Below, piece after piece: positions 4,165 through 7,628 of a DNA stretch of 7,628 bases. Position 1 is the first letter of the stretch. Each line of letters opens with the position of its first letter. The position numbers and the translations under genes are program-made. Below the pieces are notes generated by a model, which was not told the DNA's origin, ran no database searches, and saw only the letters and a list, made by a program, of their open reading frames with translations. The stretch is from Chloroflexota bacterium (GTDB lineage Bacteria > Chloroflexota > Dehalococcoidia > GIF9 > AB-539-J10), in the NCBI GenBank assembly GCA_015222255.1, contig JADFUX010000087.1, positions 1 to 7,628 on the forward strand, written 5' to 3'.

Positions 4165-6312
4165 GTGGCAGAAGAAAGAAAGACCTTCATTGCCAAAGAC
4201 ATGGCGGATGTGGACAGAAGGCTTCGCCGAGGGAGAGCACTGGAGAAGCCCGAGAAGAGGGGGGAGTACTTTCCCGAAGAGGTGAAAAGGCGGAGGCTGG
4301 GTGAAAAAGAGATATTTCCCAGTGTGGGCTCGCATCTCGGTGTAGCACTAACGCAATGTGGTGTCACCATGGAATTCGGATGTCCCGGTGGGCACTTGTG
4401 GCACATGATAGACGAAATCTCAAGAGCTGGAATACAAATGATTGTTTTCGGCCATGAGCAAGGTGCCGTTTATGCCGCCATAGGTTATACGATGGTACAC
4501 CGAGGAGAAAAAGCAGTCGTTTGCTTTGGAACCGTAGGCCCTGGAGATGCGAATGCGTTCCCTGCAATGCAGCAAGCTTTCCTGCAAGGAGTGCCTGTGT
4601 TCTACATCTCGGGCGGTATCGAGACAGAGCACGATGACTACCAGAACACCATCCAGGAAAGTTACGCTTACAAGTTCTTTGAGCAGGTAACCAAGATGTC
4701 GCTCCGTAGTGAGGTTCCCTGGATAACAAGCCAGCATGTGGTAAGAGGCATAAAGAAAGCTTTGGCCAAACCCACGGGACCGGTCAACTTTGAAATCGGG
4801 ATTGATGGTCACTACTTGCTAGATAGGGGTAGGGAAAAGCACTGGGGAGGAGCGAAATACACTCCAGAGAATGTGGAATGGGTTCCGGACTGGAGATTCG
4901 AGAATACTGGCAAGCCGGTTCATGGTGGTGGCTCTGACCCAGCAGAGGTAGAGGCGGCAGTTAAAGCCATATCTGAAGCGAAAAGACCATTCTTGATTGT
5001 TGGGGAAGACGCCGTGTGGGAAGACTGCGATGACGAACTCAGGGAATTCATAGAATATTGGAACCTCCCGTTTGATGCCAAAAGAGAAGGGCGTGGAATA
5101 ATCCCAGAAACCCACTCCAACTATCACCATGGATTTCCATCCTTTAAGGGCGAGATTGATTTGATCATTCCAGTGGGAGTCAAAGTTGGTTTCTTTGAGA
5201 ACTTTGGGCGTGACTGGCAGCCGGTGGTGCAAATTGTGAACTCTGAAGAGCAAACATGGAATTACCTCAAATCGAAAGCGGTCTGTCAAGGCAGCTTGAA
5301 GGCTACGTTGAGACAGATTCTGGATTATGCTAAAGCCAACGGCATAGGTCCCGACTACCAAGTGAGCTACTGGCTGAGGAGGGTCCAGGACGACCAAATA
5401 AGAGCCAGGGGAAAACTCAGGGACCTTGCCTATAAATATGGGCCCGACCATCCGAGATATAGGGCAAAATCCGTCCTTCATCCGGGATATTGTTCCCAGA
5501 AAATAAGCGAAGTGCTCGAGAGCTTGTACGATAACAAGGTAAGGGTTGTGGCTGATAGTTATACTATGTCTAGCTTCGCCGATCCCTTCATGCAGTGTAC
5601 TAGGCATGCTTCATATATTACCAGTAACGTTCAGGCAGGATCTGGTCACGGTAACTGCTGCCCTGTGGGCATAATGTTAGCTCAGAGGGAAAGGGGCGAG
5701 GAGGAAATCCCGGTTTTGTCCTTGATAGGTGACCAAGGCTTGTTTGTGAATGCCTGGGATATAGAGGTGGCCGCGAGGTATAGAATGCCTATTGTCTATC
5801 TGGTGGTGAATAATGGTGGAGCTTCGCCGGGAACGAAATATCTCTGGCATGGTCCCAACTGGGATAACCTGGGAGAGCAAAGTGTGGTTGGAAATGAGTA
5901 TCAAGGTCTCATGTCATTTGGGTTTGAAAGACCCATTTTGAGGCTTGATAAGTTTGCAGAGTGTATTAATGCCATTGGCATGCGCTGCGAGCGAGAGAGT
6001 GAATTTGAGCATACGCTCAGACAGGCGTTTGCCACAGCAGAGAGAGAAAGGGTTCCGGTTCTTCTGGACTGCGTGATGGACCAGCATATTTGCGCCGCTC
6101 CCGACGTTCATGACTACAACTATGCCCTCTATCACAGTCATATGCCCTGGGATGAGCTTCCACCGAGGGGTAAGGCTGTCAGGTTGAATTGGCTACGCGA
6201 CTGGTTTCCTGGATTGAAGGATGAGCCTGACATGCCGCTGCCTGATAATTGGGAACCCCTGACCAAGGAGGAACTCAAGTACGAGCCAAGGCATGAATAC
6301 TATGAAGCATGA
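4165..6312 (+). CDS. Thiamine-diphosphate-dependent enzyme, acetolactate-synthase-like fold
   Basis: 715 residues, longer than the usual 550-600 of this superfamily (acetolactate synthase, pyruvate oxidase, oxalyl-CoA decarboxylase). A charged N-terminal extension (1-50) precedes the PYR domain (about 51-215), with GHEQGAVYAA carrying the cofactor-activating Glu98 and an intact GPG loop at 125-127 (TVGPGDAN). A central domain spans about 256-395. The C-terminal PP domain has GDQG at 522-525 and VVNNG at 547-551, so Asp523 and Asn550 should bind Mg-diphosphate; the usual GDG is GDQ here. About 55 extra residues follow the domain. It therefore binds ThDP and probably cleaves or joins a C-C bond next to a carbonyl, in the cytoplasm. 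The reaction and substrate cannot be named. It is followed after 36 bases by a paralog, probably co-transcribed. Confidence 0.85.
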   Translation: MAEERKTFIAKDMADVDRRLRRGRALEKPEKRGEYFPEEVKRRRLGEKEIFPSVGSHLGVALTQCGVTMEFGCPGGHLWHMIDEISRAGIQMIVFGHEQGAVYAAIGYTMVHRGEKAVVCFGTVGPGDANAFPAMQQAFLQGVPVFYISGGIETEHDDYQNTIQESYAYKFFEQVTKMSLRSEVPWITSQHVVRGIKKALAKPTGPVNFEIGIDGHYLLDRGREKHWGGAKYTPENVEWVPDWRFENTGKPVHGGGSDPAEVEAAVKAISEAKRPFLIVGEDAVWEDCDDELREFIEYWNLPFDAKREGRGIIPETHSNYHHGFPSFKGEIDLIIPVGVKVGFFENFGRDWQPVVQIVNSEEQTWNYLKSKAVCQGSLKATLRQILDYAKANGIGPDYQVSYWLRRVQDDQIRARGKLRDLAYKYGPDHPRYRAKSVLHPGYCSQKISEVLESLYDNKVRVVADSYTMSSFADPFMQCTRHASYITSNVQAGSGHGNCCPVGIMLAQRERGEEEIPVLSLIGDQGLFVNAWDIEVAARYRMPIVYLVVNNGGASPGTKYLWHGPNWDNLGEQSVVGNEYQGLMSFGFERPILRLDKFAECINAIGMRCERESEFEHTLRQAFATAERERVPVLLDCVMDQHICAAPDVHDYNYALYHSHMPWDELPPRGKAVRLNWLRDWFPGLKDEPDMPLPDNWEPLTKEELKYEPRHEYYEA

Positions 6313-6337
6313 GATGAAGGGAAATTCATTTAAGCAG

Positions 6338-6343
6338 AGGAGG
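6338..6343 (+). promoter_or_regulatory. Ribosome binding site of the second ThDP gene
   Basis: AGGAGG lies five bases before the ATG at 6349. With the 36-base gap after the previous stop and no promoter between, it supports one transcript with independent translation starts. Confidence 0.8.
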
Positions 6344-6348
6344 ATTAA

Positions 6349-7628
6349 ATGAGTGACAGAGTAAAGATACCAGCAGACGACATAGTGAAGGAGTATAAGA
6401 AAGGGAAGAAGGTGAGCAAGGCGGAGCAGAAGGGGGAGTTCTCCTACGCGGAGCGGCAGAAGCGCCAAATAGGGAGCAGAGAGCTATGGCCAAACGTAGG
6501 CTTTGATATTGCTGTGGCGCTAAAAGAAAATGGCGTCACTCATGCTTTCGGAGCTGTGGGCGGGCGCACATGGCAGATAGCGGATGAATTATCAAGAGCA
6601 GGAATAAAGGTTATTACCGTGGGTCATGAGCAGACGGCAGTCTATATGGCCGATGCCTATACCCAGGTATGGAGAGGTCAAAAGGCGGCTGCCGTGTTCT
6701 GCTCTGTGAGTGCCAATATCTATTCTGCATTGCAGGAAGCATTTCTTACCGCATCACCGATAATCGTCCTGACTGTGGGAACAGAGATAGAACACGATAG
6801 CATGCATAATACCCTTCAAGATGGTTATTCCTATCGCTTTCTGGAGACCATAACCAAATGGTCTGTTCGCATACAGTTCCCCTGGATAACTCCTGGAGCT
6901 GTTACACTAGCCTGCAAGAGAGCGCTGGCGAAGCCTACCGGGCCGGTTAACCTAGAATTCACGCCTACCGCTATGCTGATGAAGAGAGAACTGCAGGCGG
7001 ATACCATTGGAGCTGTTTTCACCGCAGACCTCTCCAAGGAGGACTACTGGAAGGGGGAGCAATGGCTTACTTCGTACGTTCCGGGGTGGAGGTATGAAGA
7101 TACGGGTAAGCCACTGGATAATGCTGGTGGTAGCCCAGAGGAAGTGAAGAAGGCTGCTGAGGCTTTAGCCCAGGCGAAGAAACCTTTCCTTGTTATGGGG
7201 GAATGGGCTGCCTGGGAACTTTGTGATGATGCACTTAAGGAATTCATAGAGTACTGGAGCCTGGCATTTAACACAAGAAGGATAGGACGTGCAGTAGTCT
7301 CAGAAAAGCATCCCAACCACCTCCGTGGATTCCCAGCACATGAAGAAATCGAGTTGATGATTTCAGTGGGAAACAAGGTTGGTTTCTTTGATGAGTATGC
7401 TACCTGGTGGCCAGCAGCAATACAGTTTACCGATTGTGAACTGCGTTGTTACCAATACATCAAGTCAAAAGCGGTACTGGTGGGTAGCTTGAAGAACAGC
7501 CTGAAGGCCGTTGTGGAGTACGCCAAGGCGCATAACCTGGGTCCGACTGCTGAGGCAAAGGAATTCCTGAAGGCCAATCAAGAACTTCACGCTAAACTTA
7601 GGGAAAAGAGGAAGAACAGGGCATATCA
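6349..7628 (+). CDS. Second ThDP-enzyme paralog, lacking the GPG loop (3' end outside window)
   Basis: The frame is open from the ATG at 6349 to the window end: 426 residues seen, the PP domain still to come. It aligns with the upstream gene from the N-terminal extension onward, at roughly two fifths identity by eye. Shared blocks include SRAGI, GHEQ, IEHD, ALAKPTGPVN, EFIEYW, KVGFF and IKSKAV. The cofactor-activating Glu is kept (Glu94 in VGHEQTAVYM). The GPG loop is gone: TVGPGDAN of the first enzyme becomes SVSAN (residues 119-123), a three-residue deletion at the loop. Whether the Mg-diphosphate motif is present cannot be seen. It may be the partner subunit of a hetero-oligomer with a modified or regulatory site, or an enzyme for a related substrate. 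Start and family are well supported; function is not known. Confidence 0.85.
   Translation, partial: MSDRVKIPADDIVKEYKKGKKVSKAEQKGEFSYAERQKRQIGSRELWPNVGFDIAVALKENGVTHAFGAVGGRTWQIADELSRAGIKVITVGHEQTAVYMADAYTQVWRGQKAAAVFCSVSANIYSALQEAFLTASPIIVLTVGTEIEHDSMHNTLQDGYSYRFLETITKWSVRIQFPWITPGAVTLACKRALAKPTGPVNLEFTPTAMLMKRELQADTIGAVFTADLSKEDYWKGEQWLTSYVPGWRYEDTGKPLDNAGGSPEEVKKAAEALAQAKKPFLVMGEWAAWELCDDALKEFIEYWSLAFNTRRIGRAVVSEKHPNHLRGFPAHEEIELMISVGNKVGFFDEYATWWPAAIQFTDCELRCYQYIKSKAVLVGSLKNSLKAVVEYAKAHNLGPTAEAKEFLKANQELHAKLREKRKNRAY

Noticed and set aside
4819..5607. A 262-codon open frame on the minus strand.
   Set aside because: It lies wholly antisense to the first ThDP enzyme, whose motifs are intact across it; the predicted protein has no recognisable family and no ribosome site was seen.
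3926..5847. AAATATCTCTGG occurs at 3926-3937 and again at 5836-5847.
   Set aside because: One or two shared 12-mers are expected by chance in a window of this size, and the flanks do not match.
1..7628. CRISPR array, insertion sequence, rRNA or full tRNA genes.
   Set aside because: No regularly spaced repeats, transposase motifs, rRNA blocks or complete cloverleaf were seen on either strand.

Overview
The window looks like a bacterial chromosome segment of moderate GC content. Gene content (peptide deformylase, a family I CoA-transferase subunit, long thiamine-diphosphate enzymes, small secreted beta-rich proteins) would suit an anaerobic environmental bacterium, perhaps a Chloroflexota/Dehalococcoidia-type lineage. 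That placement is inference from gene content and protein style; there is no rRNA or other phylogenetic marker here.

Layout. (1) 1-339, plus strand: the C-terminal two thirds or so of a peptide deformylase, convergent with the next block. (2) 2200-361, minus strand: a compact operon. A palindrome and a sigma70-like promoter lead into two paralogous secreted proteins that share a Trp-x-Leu motif, then a one-base-overlapping gene for a membrane-anchored Ig-like protein. (3) 3208-2293, minus strand: a lone beta-type subunit of a glutaconate/IpdB-type CoA-transferase, with a good ribosome binding site and a weak terminator-like hairpin. (4) 3230-3625: a divergent regulatory region holding a perfect 7-bp inverted repeat over the -35 box of a strong plus-strand promoter. 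A predicted structured leader RNA is closed by a 13-pair helix that starts at the predicted +1, and a second GC-rich hairpin follows. (5) 3626-3907: an unrecognised 93-residue protein. (6) 3908-4164: 257 bases with no convincing gene. (7) 4165-7628: two tandem paralogous thiamine-diphosphate-dependent enzymes, the first complete (715 residues), the second running off the window end (426 residues seen).

How the parts may work together. Blocks 4-7 could be one transcription unit started at about 3291: leader RNA, small protein, then the two ThDP enzymes, which may form a hetero-oligomer or act on related substrates. The CoA-transferase subunit is read divergently from the same control region, which hints at shared regulation and at acyl-CoA or 2-oxo acid chemistry; no substrate can be named. 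The secreted-protein operon resembles in layout the WxL / WxL-interacting-protein cassettes of Gram-positive bacteria, but with only weak motif support.

The least explained signals are the leader RNA with its overlapping promoter/operator, and the loss of the GPG loop in the second ThDP paralog.
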